Below, piece after piece: positions 42,986 through 55,518 of a stretch of 64,000 bases of DNA. The DNA comes from Zizania palustris (taxonomy: Eukaryota; Streptophyta; Magnoliopsida; Poales; Poaceae): contig JAAALK010000079.1 of the NCBI GenBank assembly GCA_019279435.1, positions 100,775,332 through 100,839,331 of the forward strand, given 5' to 3'. Within the stretch, counting starts at the first letter, position 1. Each line of letters starts with the position of its first letter. The notes beneath the pieces are model-generated. The model ran no database searches and was not told the origin of the DNA. It saw nothing but the letters and a program-made list of their open reading frames with translations. Position numbers and translations under genes: made by a program.

Positions 42986-45900
42986 TTATGCGAAGTATCG
43001 CTTTAGGTGCTCCGCATGCCAAGTATGTGCTCACTGTTCACCTTCCAAATTAGCTAATTTAGAAGAACCAGAATGTCCTGAATGAACAATTAAGTATGAA
43101 CCTTCCCATTTATTTCCTAATTTTCCTGGTGCTATGATACTTCGCAAAACGAGATGACCCGACCTAAGTTCATTAATCTTAACCTTCGGGTCAAACCAAG
43201 CCTTCGTCTATTGGTGATACTTTGATAAATTGGCCACAACTCGAAGTCTTGTCTCCTCTGTTAAATCTAGCGAAGCTTGTCTTTCTCCTTCTATTTCCGG
43301 TTCGGTGCTGCGAAGTGATCCTCCTTTGAGCTCTGTTGGTGTCATAGCTTCGTCTCCAAATAATAGTCTGAATGGAGTGAAACCCATGGACCTCGTTTGA
43401 GTGGTCCGAATGGACCACAAAATCTTTGGAAGTTCTTCGGTCGAGAGTCCTTTTTCCAATCCTACTATCCTTCGATTTAGCCCTGACAAAATATTACCAT
43501 TGGCTCTTTCTACAGCTCCATTAGACTGAGGATGTCTCACTGCAGCAAAACATAATTGGATGCCTAGCTCTTCGCAAAACTTCCTGAAAGGTTCTGCATC
43601 GAACTGTGTTCCATTATCAACTGTGAGTTGTCTAAGCACTCCGAACCAGCAAATGATACTCTTCCAAAAGAATTTTTGTACATTGTTCGAAGTGATAGCT
43701 GTTAAGGGCTCTGCTTCTACCCACTTAGAAAAATATTCAATAGCTACCACTGTGAACTTTAGATTTCCTTTTGCTGTTTGGAAGGGACCAATAAGATCCA
43801 TACCCCATCTGGCCATGGGCCATACCGGAGTTATAACTTGAAGGGCTGTTGGTGGGCGATGACTCCTTCGTCCCATCCACTGACATCCTTGACAAGTGCG
43901 GACCAAGCTCTCCGCATCAGCTGTTATTTTAGGCCAATAAAGCCCCTGGCGAAGTGTTTTTCCTGCCAAAGCTCGAGGGGCCAAATGGCTACCACAAAGT
44001 CCTTCATGGATTTCTCGAAGAATTTCTTGACCTTCGGCTTGAGATATACATCGAAGTAGAGGGGAACATACTTCGGCCTTGTATAAAATACCGTTGATTA
44101 TTTGATAATTTCGAGTTCTAAGCTTTAACCTTGAAAGTTGTGGCTCTTCGGACATATCTGCTTCTCCTTGCAATACTTTCATGATTGAGACTCGCCAATC
44201 TGTACTTGGAATGCAAAGGACTTCTGCAGCAGGAATTTGTGGTACCGAAGGTGTATTAAGTTCTTCATAAAAAGCTTCTTCGGGTATATCTATAGCTCTG
44301 GCTGCAGCTTTCGCTAAGATGTCCGCTTGCATATTTTCTTCTCTAGGTATACTTCGAATAGAAATCCCTTTAAATGCTGCTTCTATCTTTCGGATTTCTT
44401 CTAAGTACTTTGCAAGTTGCGGATGTCGGACTTGGAAACTCTTGTCCACGTGCCCTGCTACAATATGAGAATCTGTTTTAATAATAACTCTTGTAGCCCC
44501 TAAAGCACGTGCCTTGCGAAGTCCCAACAGAATTCCTTCATATTCCGCTGTATTATTGGTAGACTTAAAGTTGATTCTTGCGGAGTACAAAGCCTTTTGC
44601 CCTGAAGGCGAAATTATCACAGCTCCGACACCTGCTCCAGATGCTTGAAAAGCTCCATCGGAGTAAATTGTCCAAATTTCTTTGCTTGTCTTCTCTGGAG
44701 CCCATGTTGCAGGAGGAGTCCACTCTGCTACGAAGTCAGCCAATACTTGCGACTTAATTGCTGTTCTTGCTAGGAAAGATATGTCGAAGGGTGCTAATTC
44801 AACAGCCCACTTCCCAATTCTTCCAGTGGAATCCTTACTTTGGAGCATATCTCCTAGAGGATACGAAGTTGGTACCACAACATTATGTGCCAAAAAATAA
44901 GGCCTTAGCTTCCTTGAAGCCATTATCAGAGCATAAACGAATTTCTCAAGCTCGGAATATCTTGTTTTTGCTCCGGACAATGCTTCGGACACAAAGTAAA
45001 CTGGATTTTATACCAACTTCCCGTTGACATCAATCTCTCTGACAAGAACAACACTAACAGCAGAGCCAGTAGCTGCTAGGTAGAGGAGTAGGGTTTCGTC
45101 CGCAACAGGCATCGTGAGTGTAGCAACATTACTGAGATAATTTTTAATATCTTCGAAGCTCCTTTGACACTCCGGCGTCCATGCAAAATCTTTGGACCCT
45201 TTCAATGCTTTGAAAATAGGCAAACTTCTCTCCGCAGACCTTGCTAGAAATCTGCTAAGTGCTGCTAGACGACCTGTCAGCTTTTGCACTTGCTTCAAAT
45301 TCTCTGGGGGAGCCATCTTTTGTAACGCAGTTATTTGAGTGGGGCTAGCTTTGATCCCTCTGCTTGAAACTAGGTACCCTAACAATTTTCTAGCCTGCGC
45401 CCCGAAGATACATTTTTCGGGGTTGAGACGGATCCCACATGCCCGAAGGCTATTAAATGTTTCTGCTAAGTCTAGGCTATGTTGGTTCTTAAAAGCACTC
45501 TTGATTACAATATCATCCATGTAGGCCTCTACATTACGACCTAGTTGATGACCTAGAGCCTTAGCAATTAACCTCGAAAATGTAGCCCCGGCATTTCTTA
45601 AGCCAAAGGGCATTCTTACATAACAAAAGACTCCTGAAGGAGTTACGAAGCTTGTCTTGATTTCATCTTCGCGCTTCAACCAAATTTGATGGTAGCCGGA
45701 ATACGCGTCAAGGAAGCTTAATAACTTCGAACCAGCAGTGGAGTCGACCAACTGATCAATTCGGGGCATGGGGTAGGGGTCGCGGGGGCATGCTTTATTC
45801 AGAGATGTAAAATCAATACACATGCGCCACTTCCCTGAAGATTTCTTCTTAACGAAGACTGGGTTGGCTAACCACTCCGTATGAGCCACTTCTCTGATAA

Positions 45901-46825
45901 TCCCAGCCTTCAGTAACTTTTCAACTTCGTCTTTAGCAAGGACAGCTCTCTCCGCAGACATCTTCTGGAGTCCTTGCCTAACAGGTCAAGCCTTCGGGTT
46001 TACAAGTAAACTGTGTTCAATAATGTCCCGACTGACTCCGGTGATGTCTTCATCAGACCAAGCAAAGACATCCAAATTTTCCTCCACTACTTTTTCTAAA
46101 GAGGCAGCAACTTCTGGAGGCAAGTCTTTACCAAATTAAAATGAATAATCCTTGCCATCTTTGACAATAATCTTCGTTGCAATCTCTCCTTTAGGACTTG
46201 GTCTTGGGAAGGATCTTTTCGAGGATTCGCTAGGAGCAGAAAAATTCTCCGGATCATCTTGCACACTGTTTACTTGCCTTGGGTCGAGAGAAGGGCCATG
46301 ACCATACTCTGCCCTTCTTGCAGTGGCTTGATCTCCGAAGACAGTGAGTACTCCTGCTTGTGTGGGCATCTTCATACACAAGTAATTATGATGTGCCACA
46401 GCTCCGAATTGATTTAACATGCCTCTTCCGAAGATGACATTATATGCATATGGAGCATCTACAACGTCAAAGATCACTTCCTCTATCCTGGTCATTAGCC
46501 CTTCTCCGAAAGTAACTTCCAGTCCAATTTGGCCGAGGGCATCAAGAGGGGGTCCTGCAAACCCTTGCAAAGGACGGGTTGCTGGGAGAAGATGCTTTCT
46601 GGAAATACAGAGTTGGTCAAAGGCTTGGACAAAAATAATATCCGCCGAACTCCCTCCGTCAACTAGCACTCTTCGAACCTCGGTTCCTGCTATGTCAGCA
46701 GTGATGACAAGTGGGTCTGCATGTGGGAATTTAACACCAACTGCATCATCTGCGGAGAAAGATATTGGCACATGAGACCACTCGGGCATAGCAGCTGCAG
46801 ATGAAGAGGTTCCAATATGGCCCAC
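42986..46825 (-). pseudogene. Pol of Tat element F (PR-RT-RH-aRH-IN), broken by few stops
   Basis: Protease DGGSSADIIF (about 46640); RT with AYMDDIVIKS (about 45510-45535); RNase H; archaeal-type RNase H (IYSDGAFQASGAG, about 44660); integrase HHCC-like region with CQGCQWMGRR, then WGMDLIGPF, DNGTQFDAEPF and HPQSNGAVERANG; and the C-terminal tail to 42986. Stops at about 46136, about 45990, about 45005 and 43205 are single-codon lesions with intact frame on both sides, several at Gln or Arg codons (C-to-T type). RT and integrase motifs are complete. Confidence 0.9.
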
Positions 46826-48379
46826 CTCTCTGACATACTCTCTTCTCTACCTCTTTGACATACTTCCTAGAGTACCTCCTCCAGAGATGGGGAGGACTAC
46901 TCTTTTTCCTCGGTCTTGCCCCTCTTCTTGCTTCGGAGGTGGCATAATATTGACCACCGGAGGGCGTCTTGCCGAATCGAAGTTTTCTATCCGCGCCACA
47001 GCCTAGACGGGCTCTGGACGCACTTCAGCTGGAACTCGGTCAGTAGTGCCTCGACCCGAAGTTCTTTCCAGATACTCTCCTCTCAGAGCAAGTATAGCCT
47101 TGCAAGTATCAGTTGCATGGCTTTGGTTTTCACCATGAATACAGTAGAAAACGGTCTGGCTTTTGCCAGCCGGTTTACCTGGCGGCCTCCAGCCGCTGGT
47201 CTTGGTTCCTGATGGTTGCGGAGCTCTTTGGGCAAACTTCTGCGGGGGTGCAATGTTCAGAACTTCCGAACGAGGATGCTTTTGCCCCCTACGCCTGTCA
47301 TGCTGAACCTCGAAGCTAGGCTCTTGCTGCCGTGCTGAAGTTTTCACTTCCAATTTCACTTCTTGCAATATCGACGGGGTTGCAGCGGTTCTCCGAAGCC
47401 ATCCTTCTTCTGACCTCGCATACTCTTCGAAATATGACATCAACTGAGAAACAAAAGATATGCTTTTCCGGTGAAGTTTATCAAGGAGGCCTGGATGAAT
47501 GACTCCCTCTCGAGCTGCGTCAACTACTGAAGACGTAGTCAACCCTCGGATCTGCGACTTCGTATGAGCGAAGCGCTTGAAGTATTGTCTCAATGTCTCT
47601 CTAGGGAGCTGCTTCACTTGGAAAAGACTTTCCGTTGACATTGGGGGCACGAAGGTGCCTTGGAAATTGCTTACGAACTTCTTCTTCAGCTGCCCCCATG
47701 AATTAATTGATCCTGGCTTTAAGGACTAGAACCACCGCAATGCCACTCCTTGAAGAGCTTGGGGAAAGCATTTTGCCATGGTGTTCCGCACTCCTCCACT
47801 AGCTTCAATTGCTAGAGCATAAGAACGGACAAATTCTCCAGGATCTTCATCTCCGGCATACTTGCAAAGCTTCGAAGTTTTAAACTTGGGGTCGAAGCGT
47901 ACTTTCTGCAACTCGGGATGCAGCGGAGACTCGGTATCGAAGGAGGCATTCTCTGGGGCTCCAGGATAAATAGCCTCATCGTCTTGAGGCACTTTAGGAA
48001 TGGTTGGGGTGGGTTGAGAGCGAAGCCTATTAACGGCTTCTTGCCGCCAGCTTGCAACTTTGGCTTGGAGACTGGCCATTTGAGCGGCCATATCACCAAG
48101 ACCGTCTTCATCTCCTCTGGAAGGATCTTCCGGATCTTGAGAACTGTATGGATCAGTTCGAAGTGGAACCTGAGGTGGAAGAGGGACTCCGGGTGGCCGA
48201 AGTATGGATGGAGTTGGCGGAGGAACTCCGTATGCTCGAGGAAGGGGAATCCCTTCTAGAGTTTGAGGTGGAGGAAACGTCGAAGGTCCTCCGACCTCGA
48301 CTGTGTCTGAAGATCTTGCTCCGGAGGTCCGAGGGGACCTCCGAACAGGATTACCACCTGCACTCCGCTTAGGAGGCAT
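46826..48379 (-). pseudogene. Gag of Tat element F
   Basis: Starts MPPKRSAGGNPVRRSPRTSG at 48379. The capsid core FDPKFKTSKLCKYAGDEDPGEFVRSYALAIEASGG runs to a stop at about 47726. The second part is open at 47650-47003 with FYCIHGENQSHATDTC, a degenerate zinc knuckle. A short region with one stop (about 46845) then joins the protease frame. Confidence 0.85.
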
Positions 48380-48441
48380 GGTTTGAGAACTTTGTAGAGA
48401 ACGAAGTTTTTTGAACTAGGTTCCCCACGGACGGCGCGAAC
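48380..48441 (-). promoter_or_regulatory. Leader and primer-binding site of F
   Basis: On the minus strand the 5' LTR end is followed at once by GTTCGCGCCGTCCGTGGGGA, similar to the primer sites typical of Tat gypsy elements. A leader of about 40 bp follows, then the gag ATG. The corresponding part of E has been replaced by host DNA. Confidence 0.75.
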
Positions 48442-48936
48442 TGTTGGCGTAAAAGATTACGCTAACAGGTTTCTGAAAATTAGAAACTAACAAACGAAGT
48501 GTTTGCGAAGGAAACTATTCCAAGCCTCCGAAAGGATAATAACTTAGAATAGCTCGAAAGTGTGTATTGAATAACTTGTATTCGGTCCCTATTACAGGGT
48601 AAAACGGGGGGTATTTATAGGCCCAAACATTAAGGAAAAGACCCTTTTACCCCTCCATTACAACCAACATAGTGGAAACCATTCGGTACCCTTAATAGGG
48701 CTAAAATGGTAAAAGACTAATCTAATGAGAAAAAAGATAAGTCTTCCATCTTAGCTGGCAAAGAAGCTCTCGGAAGAGTCCAAGTTCGAAGATATACTCC
48801 GAACTAGAGTCCGTCATCATACTTCGAACTTGATTCAATGCATCCCCGGAGTTATATGCTGGAAATCTTGGACTCAATCACCAGCCTTTGTTTTGTTACT
48901 GCAATAACCCTAAAGATGGAATATTTTCCCCCAACA
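48442..48936 (-). repeat. 5' LTR of Tat element F
   Basis: 495 bp, with intact minus-strand TATA complement GGTATTTATAGGCCC near 48611. Followed by the target-site duplication ATAGG. Confidence 0.95.
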
Positions 48937-48941
48937 ATAGG

Positions 48942-49039
48942 CTCGCATGCGAGTCTTCCAATAGTTATAGCCATAAGCTTCCAATAGTTTAGAACCGGTT
49001 AAGGTATGGAAAAAACCCTAACCAGGCTCTGATACCACT
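48942..49039 (-). pseudogene. Gag start and primer site of Sirevirus B, start codon lost
   Basis: On the minus strand, the primer site TGGTATCAGAGCCTGG directly follows the 5' LTR, then a short leader (TTAGGG...CCATACC) and the codons for AYGYNYWKTRMRAY. Compared with A, about 37 bp that include the gag ATG and first residues are missing between GGTTCTAAA and TTGGAAGCTTATGG, so gag of B has no start of its own. Confidence 0.75.
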
Positions 49040-51057
49040 TGTAGGACCGAAAGTAGCGACCAGAGGGGGGTGAATGGGCACCTAAAAATTCTTTCGAATA
49101 TATGGCCTTCTCCCAACACCCAACGCACCTCAAAAGACTAAACAACAAAACGTGAACATATTGCCTATGTCTAAAAGTATATAGCCTAGAAATGACCGGT
49201 GCAAAAAAGCAGATAAACAAAATATTCAAAACATGGCAGATCAAACTTCTCAGCAAGTGATCTAAGTGTACATGAAAAGAGATGAGAAGTTACTGTTCAA
49301 ATTTGTCTCCTGTTCGATGCTTGGCGAAGCCTGCTTCGCAGTGTCGAAGCCTGCTTCGCTGAAGAACATCGAAGTCTAGTGAAGGCTATCGTTGAAGTGC
49401 TGAAGGTCTGTTGAGTCTAGCCTAGTTCGAGTGTGACAAAATGCGAAGTATGCTTCGAAGTGAAGTATGAAAGAATCGAAGCCTGCTTCGAACAGTGTAC
49501 TTCAAAGCCTATACTTCAATCAGAAAGCTTCGAACAAAGTTTGCAGAAAGGCAACCTTCGAAAGAGAAGCGAAGCCAAACACACAGCAGCAAGACCAAAT
49601 CGAAGCCTACACTCTACCTTCGAAGTTAGCTTGATGGAGGTATGACTACCGAAGTAGTAACCTTCGAACCATAGACCAGCTTCGAATTGAAGTCTGCTGA
49701 TGCTCTTCACAAGAGATCAAAGCCTAGACACATACTCCGAAAGACACGCTTTGAATCCACAAACTGAGATCCACAAAGATGACAACAGTAGAACAACTTC
49801 TCAGAAAACACGCTCCAAGCGAAGTCTACCAGAGAGACATGCTTCGAAGCTAACTTCGAAACCAGTCGAAGTATGCTTCGCAAAAGTGCCGAAGTATGTA
49901 AGAACAAAACCTTAGAATAGAGCACACTTCGAAGCTAGATTCACAGTTCAAGTTCGGAGTTAAAAGTTTTAGCGAAGCCTTCGAAGATGTCAGGTCGAAG
50001 CCTGCTTCACAGAGCTAATAGACTTCGAACAGACAAGAGGGCTTCGTCAGAAACAGCCAGAGAAAAGGCTAGGCTCTGTCTACTCGATCAAAAAGGCTAT
50101 GCAGGAAAAAGCAAAGCTAGAGTACTAGCACACTATAGCTACAGGAAAGTAGTACTACTTGCTACAGTACACATGAACTAGTACTCTCACATGAAGAACA
50201 AACGAAGCATCCATAGGAGCAATTGCTCAGGAATAAAATGACTGCACGCAACACGAAACTGCAGAACTATTAACTAAATGCTGCACACAAAACAACATGA
50301 ATAGAATCATCCAGACCAGAGAATAAAAACGAGATGAACTCACGAAGAAAACAGAAGCAAGCTTCTTGGCGACGCACGCATGAACAGGAGAGGAAAGACC
50401 CAGTGAATGGATTAAAAAGTGATTTCTTCAAAGGGTAACCTAACTCTAGGGATTGGGGCCCTATTTATAGGCTGCCCAATAGCTAGGAATATTCCACCAG
50501 CCCCTTAGGGTTTTTTACAGATGCTGAAATAAAAGGAAAAGACTAAACTGCCCTTAGGATATTTTTACAGACTCGACTGACTGACTGTGGCCCTAGGGAC
50601 AAAATAGTAAACTCTTATTTACAGATGACTTATCCGAAAGCTAAGCTTTCGTAGCGATTACGACTTCTCTTCTGGACAGTCCGATACAAGATCAGCGGTC
50701 GTCAGTTTTGCACCGAAACTGACAAAGCCTCCACCGACTTTGCACCAGGTACCAGGATTGGGCCGGCCTGACTCCGCGGCTCTCTCAGCCCGGCAATCAC
50801 TCACCGCCCGTGTACCCGAGTCAATCCTGGTCAACAGCCCAGTGGGTCTTCTGCTGCACCTGGCCCATGTACCCGGATTGGGCCAGCCCGACTTCGCGGT
50901 CCCTCTGCCCGACAATCGCTTGCTGCCCGTGTACCTGAGTCACACGCGGCCCAAACGCAGCAGACCTTCTCTCTTCTTCTGTCCTCTTTGACTATCATTG
51001 ACAATGACTCATCACATCTAGAGCCATGAGGCCCACACTATTCAGCATGGCTCCTCA
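49040..51057 (-). repeat. 5' LTR of Sirevirus B
   Basis: 2018 bp, with TATA complement at 50462-50469, the TTCGAAG array at about 49310-50050, and the U3 doublet at about 50750-50945. The target-site duplication AGATG follows at 51058. Confidence 0.95.
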
Positions 51058-51062
51058 AGATG

Positions 51063-51327
51063 ACAACATCATGTAATTCATCGTTTTGAACAAGAAGCTG
51101 GTCACGGGATAGACTTACCTCAGATGAGTCTAGCTCATCGCTGCTATGAATGTTGTCAGCCATGAAGCAAAGGCCGAAGAAGTCTTTTGTCTTCTCCTTC
51201 TTTTCTTCATTCTTGGATAGCTCCTCCTCATCCGAGCTTGGCTCCTCACTTGATGTACTGTCGATGTCGCTGAGGGTGGCCACAAATGCTCTGGCTACCT
51301 TTTTAACCACTTTTCTGCGCTTTCCCT
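51063..51327 (-). pseudogene. Gag middle part of Sirevirus C
   Basis: Encodes a basic stretch (KGKRRKVVKKVARAF), a Ser/Asp/Glu-rich segment (SSEEPSSDEEELSKNEEKK), FFGLCFMA and the start of the coiled coil. This is the same order as in A and B after the zinc finger. Bounded by the solo LTR on the right and Sirevirus B on the left. Confidence 0.8.
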
Positions 51328-53843
51328 TGTGGGGTTGGAATAGGTGACTAGAAGGGGGGTGAATAGGTGCCTCAACTAATTCTCGTGAATAAAATGGCCT
51401 ATTCAGAACACCCAACGCCCCTCTAAAAAATTTCAGAAGTAAAATTGAGACTCGCGGTACAAATCCAGAACAGAAATCAACTTAGTTTCAAAATTCCTTC
51501 TATATTGGAGTCTAATGTACTGAAATAGATGTCGGAGTTTGATTCTCCGATTTAGAAAGTCTAGCTCGGCAAATGAAGTGCCGACAAAGGCCTACCGGCA
51601 ACTGAGATACCGATAGGGTTCAGACTTTACAGGAAAACAGAAATAAGATCTGAATGTTCAAGCAAACACACTTTTACTCAATGTACCTTCACTTGAATCA
51701 AGATAGAAAGTGGAAGATTGACAACAGAACACTTACAAGCACTTAATCAAGATATAAATCTGAACATTCAGATTATCCTTTAAACAAACTGAAACCAGCA
51801 GTACTAACAGAGGTTATGTAAAGAGAATTTTTAGCAGATTCACACACACTTGACTAACATCTATTTCAGAATAGACACAAGATTATCTAGAGAGATAACT
51901 TGATCAACATATTTTACACATATTGAAAAATTGCAAAACAATCAATGATCTGTTTTGGGCTGGAGTATAAACACAGATTCATAATAGCTTTCACAAGTTG
52001 ATGAAACTAAAAGGCTTGTTAGTGACTGAACCAGTTCATCCACATAGAAGAAGAGAGTACACAAATTAAAATGAAGTAGTGCAATTCAGTGGTATAGATG
52101 AGTAAATTTGAATCTGATTCAATGATTTACCACAGTCTTAGAAGACAATTGAGATCAATAGTTAAGCGATCAATACAGGATGAACCTCCCTGATGTTTTG
52201 GTGATCAGATTGAAAAATTTCAGTAGAGACTCAAATCAATCCAGCTAAAAAGATGCATCAGGACCTTTGCTGATGAAGATGAACATGTTTATGAACCTGT
52301 AACCTGTCAAGCTCGTCTCATACAACAGATGACCATGAACAGAGACATAAATTTATTCAGAAGATGAAACCTCCACTCACGGCCACAACACACATAGAAA
52401 TGAGACAAAGGGAAACTTCTAGAATGGTATTCCTCTCTGAATTAACAACCTCCCAAAGATTTGTGATACAATCAACAGAAATTCAGTGGCCAAAAGTTGA
52501 TTCTCAAAATAATCAACCACAGAAAGTATATGAGTACCTGGTGCTGTTGCTGATGGCCCAAACTGTAAACTATAGGATCTATGTTTACAGCCAATTTTAT
52601 GGCAATCAGACAAATCAAAGAAGCAAGAGACACATGGAAATCACTGATTAATCACGGCTGAACCTGACGAGCAATAGTGCTTGCACACAACCTAACAGCG
52701 CGTGAAAAGCATATGCTCTAACACATCTCTGAAAAATGTCAGGCACAAGTGCCAGACACTAATTTCTGTAATTTAGTCTACCGACAACTATACCTAGAGA
52801 AGGAGAGACAATGATGGAAAAACCAAACCGGGAGAGAAGAAGAAATAAAACCACAAATAGTAACTTCTCCAAAAAAACCGGAAACAGTACCTAGTTCTTG
52901 CGGTGGTTCTTCGCTCTGGCCGACAAAGCTCTAATGGCGGCGATGGTTCTTGGCTAGCAGCAACAATATCCACAACACCGCACTATATCAGAACAAGAAA
53001 TATAACCAGTACCCAAACCATGAACATCATCTCCACAATTCCACTCATAGGAATAGAACAAATTTGATAGAAAAACAATGCAAAATATTTGGTTTGTAGC
53101 CCCCAAAATAATAGCCAAAAAGTCCCCTAACCCTTGAGCATGGGGTCCTTTATATAGGCAAGCCCATTAAGGTATTCCCAAAAATGCCATTAGGGTTTAA
53201 AGTCTAGGTATTTACCTAATTGCCATTATGTATTTTTAGAATTATCAATTCTGAAAAATACATTAATGTATACTCCTAATTTATTACATCATTGACCCTA
53301 TTCTTTTAATATTTTTTCAGAATTTGAAAATTCCGAAAAATACTAAAAGATTACACTTAATCTCGACTACTAAAGAGAAAAATAAACTCCTATTTATTAG
53401 AATTAAAAATATTTTCTGATGTGACGGTTTTCAGCAAAAACCGGCAAAGCCTCCTAGATCTTCGACATGTGTCGTTAGTCCGCAAACTCGACTGCTAGCA
53501 AGTCTATCCCGCTCTCGATCCCTCGAGCCACCTTGTCACTTGCACTGGCTTCCCTTTCACTGACTTGATCAACACTTCATCTCGATCATCAGTTCTCCCA
53601 TGTCTTGCCTTGTCTGCATGCGTACGCCTGAGATCACTTTCAACTTCAACTAGCATCCTCGACCAGCTGGCATTAGACTCCATGTCTAACCCTGATCACA
53701 GTTAACAAGCATCTCAACCCTACACACACGAGACAAGCAAAACACACAACTCCATGCAAACCATACCATGACTCACATAAACAACCTTGTCAATCACTCA
53801 TCATAAAGATAGAACCACAGTGAAAGACTCACTTGGTTTCTCA
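51328..53843 (-). mobile_element. Solo LTR of a Sirevirus C-like element
   Basis: 2516 bp, TGTGGGG...TTTCTCA, flanked by TCCCT on both sides (51323-51327, 53844-53848). The 3' third matches the LTRs of C (27160-27787 and 58400-59181), including the TATATAGGCAAGCCC region (TATA 53151-53156). No internal region remains, which is the usual product of recombination between two LTRs. It sits inside gag of Sirevirus C. Confidence 0.9.
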
Positions 53844-53848
53844 TCCCT

Positions 53849-54774
53849 TGAAGAAGGGTTTCTTGTCTCTTTTCTGGTGTTTGTGCTCATTTTCACTCTT
53901 CACTTCTAGTTTTGGGCAATTATCTTTGATATGATTAAGATCTCCACACTCAAAAAATCCTCGAGAACCTCCTCTCCTTTGATCCCGTCTATCATTATAG
54001 AATCGGGTGAACCTTTTGACTATGAGAGAAAGCTCCTCATCGTCCAATGTGTCCACCTGTTCTTTAGTGATAGAGACCAAAGAAGACAAGGCAAAACCTC
54101 CAGAGAAAGCACAAACTACAGAACCTCCAAAAAGATTACCTCCAGATGAGGTGCCACTACTAGAACCAGAAACTAGTGTCATGGATTGTGGCAAAGGTTT
54201 CCCAATTCCAGAAACTGAAGAGCTCATCGCAAGTCAAAGTGTAATAGCTTGCCGACTCTTGAATACTAGATATCTTCACCTCCCATATGCTACGATCAAG
54301 AGCATAGAGAAGTTTGACAGCTCTATCATGATTTGAATAAGCTAAAGTCCCAGTGGAGCGCAAGTTGCACATAATCCCATTAAATCGAGCAAACATGGCA
54401 TCTACAAATTCACCAGGGCCTTGCACAAACATTTGATATTCTTGATTATATGTGCTTTGGCGCCTAGCCTTAATCTGAGTAGTGCCCTCATGAAAAGTTT
54501 TCAAAGTTGTCCAAATTTCTCGTGCAGTTCATAGGTGCTAGACCCTATCAAACTCATTTCGACTCATACTGATGAACATTATGTTTCTTTCTTTGCTATT
54601 ACAATCGTACTGTTCCTTCTCAGCCTGAGTGGTGTGAGTTTTAGGCATCACATATCAGGAATCAACAATGTCCCATATAGCAATTCCTTGGCTTAGTAAA
54701 TAAGCCTCCTTGCGCACCTTCCAATATGCAAAATATCGGCCATCAAACATCGGAATCTTAGTACTCTTATCCAT
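53849..54774 (-). pseudogene. Gag N-terminal part of Sirevirus C
   Basis: Begins at the ATG at 54774 with MDKSTKIPMFDGRYFAYWK, the standard Sirevirus start. Stops at several points (for example in the MPKTHTTQ region) and a frameshift near 54230 break it. Later parts read VDAMFARFNGIMCNLRS, then SSLVSITKEQVDTLDDEEL. The nucleocapsid finger reads FFECGDLNHIKDNC, where the first Cys of CCHC is Phe. The frame runs into KRDKKPFFKG, where the solo LTR interrupts it; the continuation is at 51327. Confidence 0.8.
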
Positions 54775-54821
54775 GTCATCAAAACGATCACAAACCGGTT
54801 AAGGTCAACTTGTGATCTAAC

Positions 54822-54837
54822 CGGCTTTGATACCAAT
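54822..54837 (-). promoter_or_regulatory. Primer-binding site of Sirevirus C
   Basis: Minus strand TTGGTATCAAAGCCGG immediately after the 5' LTR; one base differs from the usual Met-tRNA match TGGTATCAGAGC. Confidence 0.75.
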
Positions 54838-55518
54838 TGTGGGATCGGAATAGACGACTATAGGGGTGTGAATAGACACCTCGACAAATTCTCGCTAATT
54901 GATGGCCTGTTCAGATCAACCAACGCACCTCTAAAAGATTACAGAAGTACAAATCCAAACAATAGTCAGTGCAATTTGAACTTTTCTTCTAGATCGAAGT
55001 ATCAATTGCTGATATGTATAAGTCGGTAAATGGTTTGCCGATTGATTGTGTAGATTAGTAACCCAGTCTCTGACAGAAGACAATCAGTAATTGAATTACC
55101 GATAGGGTTCAGATATTTTTAGAGAACAGATAAAATCCAAATTTCAGAATAAGATTGTTTAAAAATCTGTCCAGATCTAATTGTCTGCATATATGCCAAC
55201 TAAAAAAACACAATAATTGATTTGAGCAAGACAAAGCAGAAGTAACAAATGAACTTTCAGTGATCTAGTACTGATTACAGGTAACTTCAGTTGAAAGTGC
55301 TATCTCTGCAACAGATAACTTCCTTGAGAGGACAAACTAATTCAGAAAAGAGCAATTAAGAAATATGAGGCCTGAAACCAACAATACCACAACAAATTCA
55401 ATACATCTTCATCATAAACACAATAGCCTGATTGATTCTAGAACATGTTCAGTAGATCCATGGCTAAAACAGTCATCAACCATGAGTTGGTAAACACAGA
55501 GCTAAGGCAGAAACTTGT
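54838..55518 (-). repeat. 5' LTR of Sirevirus C, first part
   Basis: TGTGGGATCGG start. Homologous to 14382-15024 of the left LTR. It is cut at 55518, where chromovirus sequence begins, and resumes at 58341. About 600 bp of LTR, by comparison with the left copy, are missing across the break. Confidence 0.8.

Larger units (their letters stand above)
38058..48936 (-). mobile_element. Tat-type Ty3/gypsy element F
   Basis: LTRs of 495 bp at 38058-38552 and 48442-48936 are flanked by ATAGG (38053-38057, 48937-48941). It has the same family and layout as E, but with a normal primer site and leader (48380-48441). It carries minus-strand gag-pol (48379-42986) and a plus-strand antisense gene (38992-42223). 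It is the youngest layer of the nest, being inside B, which is inside C. Confidence 0.95.
29115..51057 (-). mobile_element. Sirevirus B (Ty1/copia), full length, hosts Tat F
   Basis: LTRs at 29115-31153 and 49040-51057 (TGTAGGACC...GGCTCCTCA on the plus strand) are flanked by AGATG at 29110-29114 and 51058-51062. A Met-tRNA primer site follows the 5' LTR (minus, 49022-49039), and a polypurine tract precedes the 3' LTR (31154-31168). Gag, protease, integrase, RT and RNase H are in copia order. Tat element F (38058-48936) splits gag near its start. B is the intact structural reference for A, since both share the LTR family and closely similar proteins. Confidence 0.95.

Noticed and set aside
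51038..51415. 125-residue minus-strand protein
   Set aside because: Chimeric: both ends come from LTRs (solo LTR and Sirevirus B); only 51063-51327 is gag.
52364..52651. 95-residue plus-strand frame
   Set aside because: Within the solo LTR, no homology visible, and no counterpart in the other C-family LTRs.
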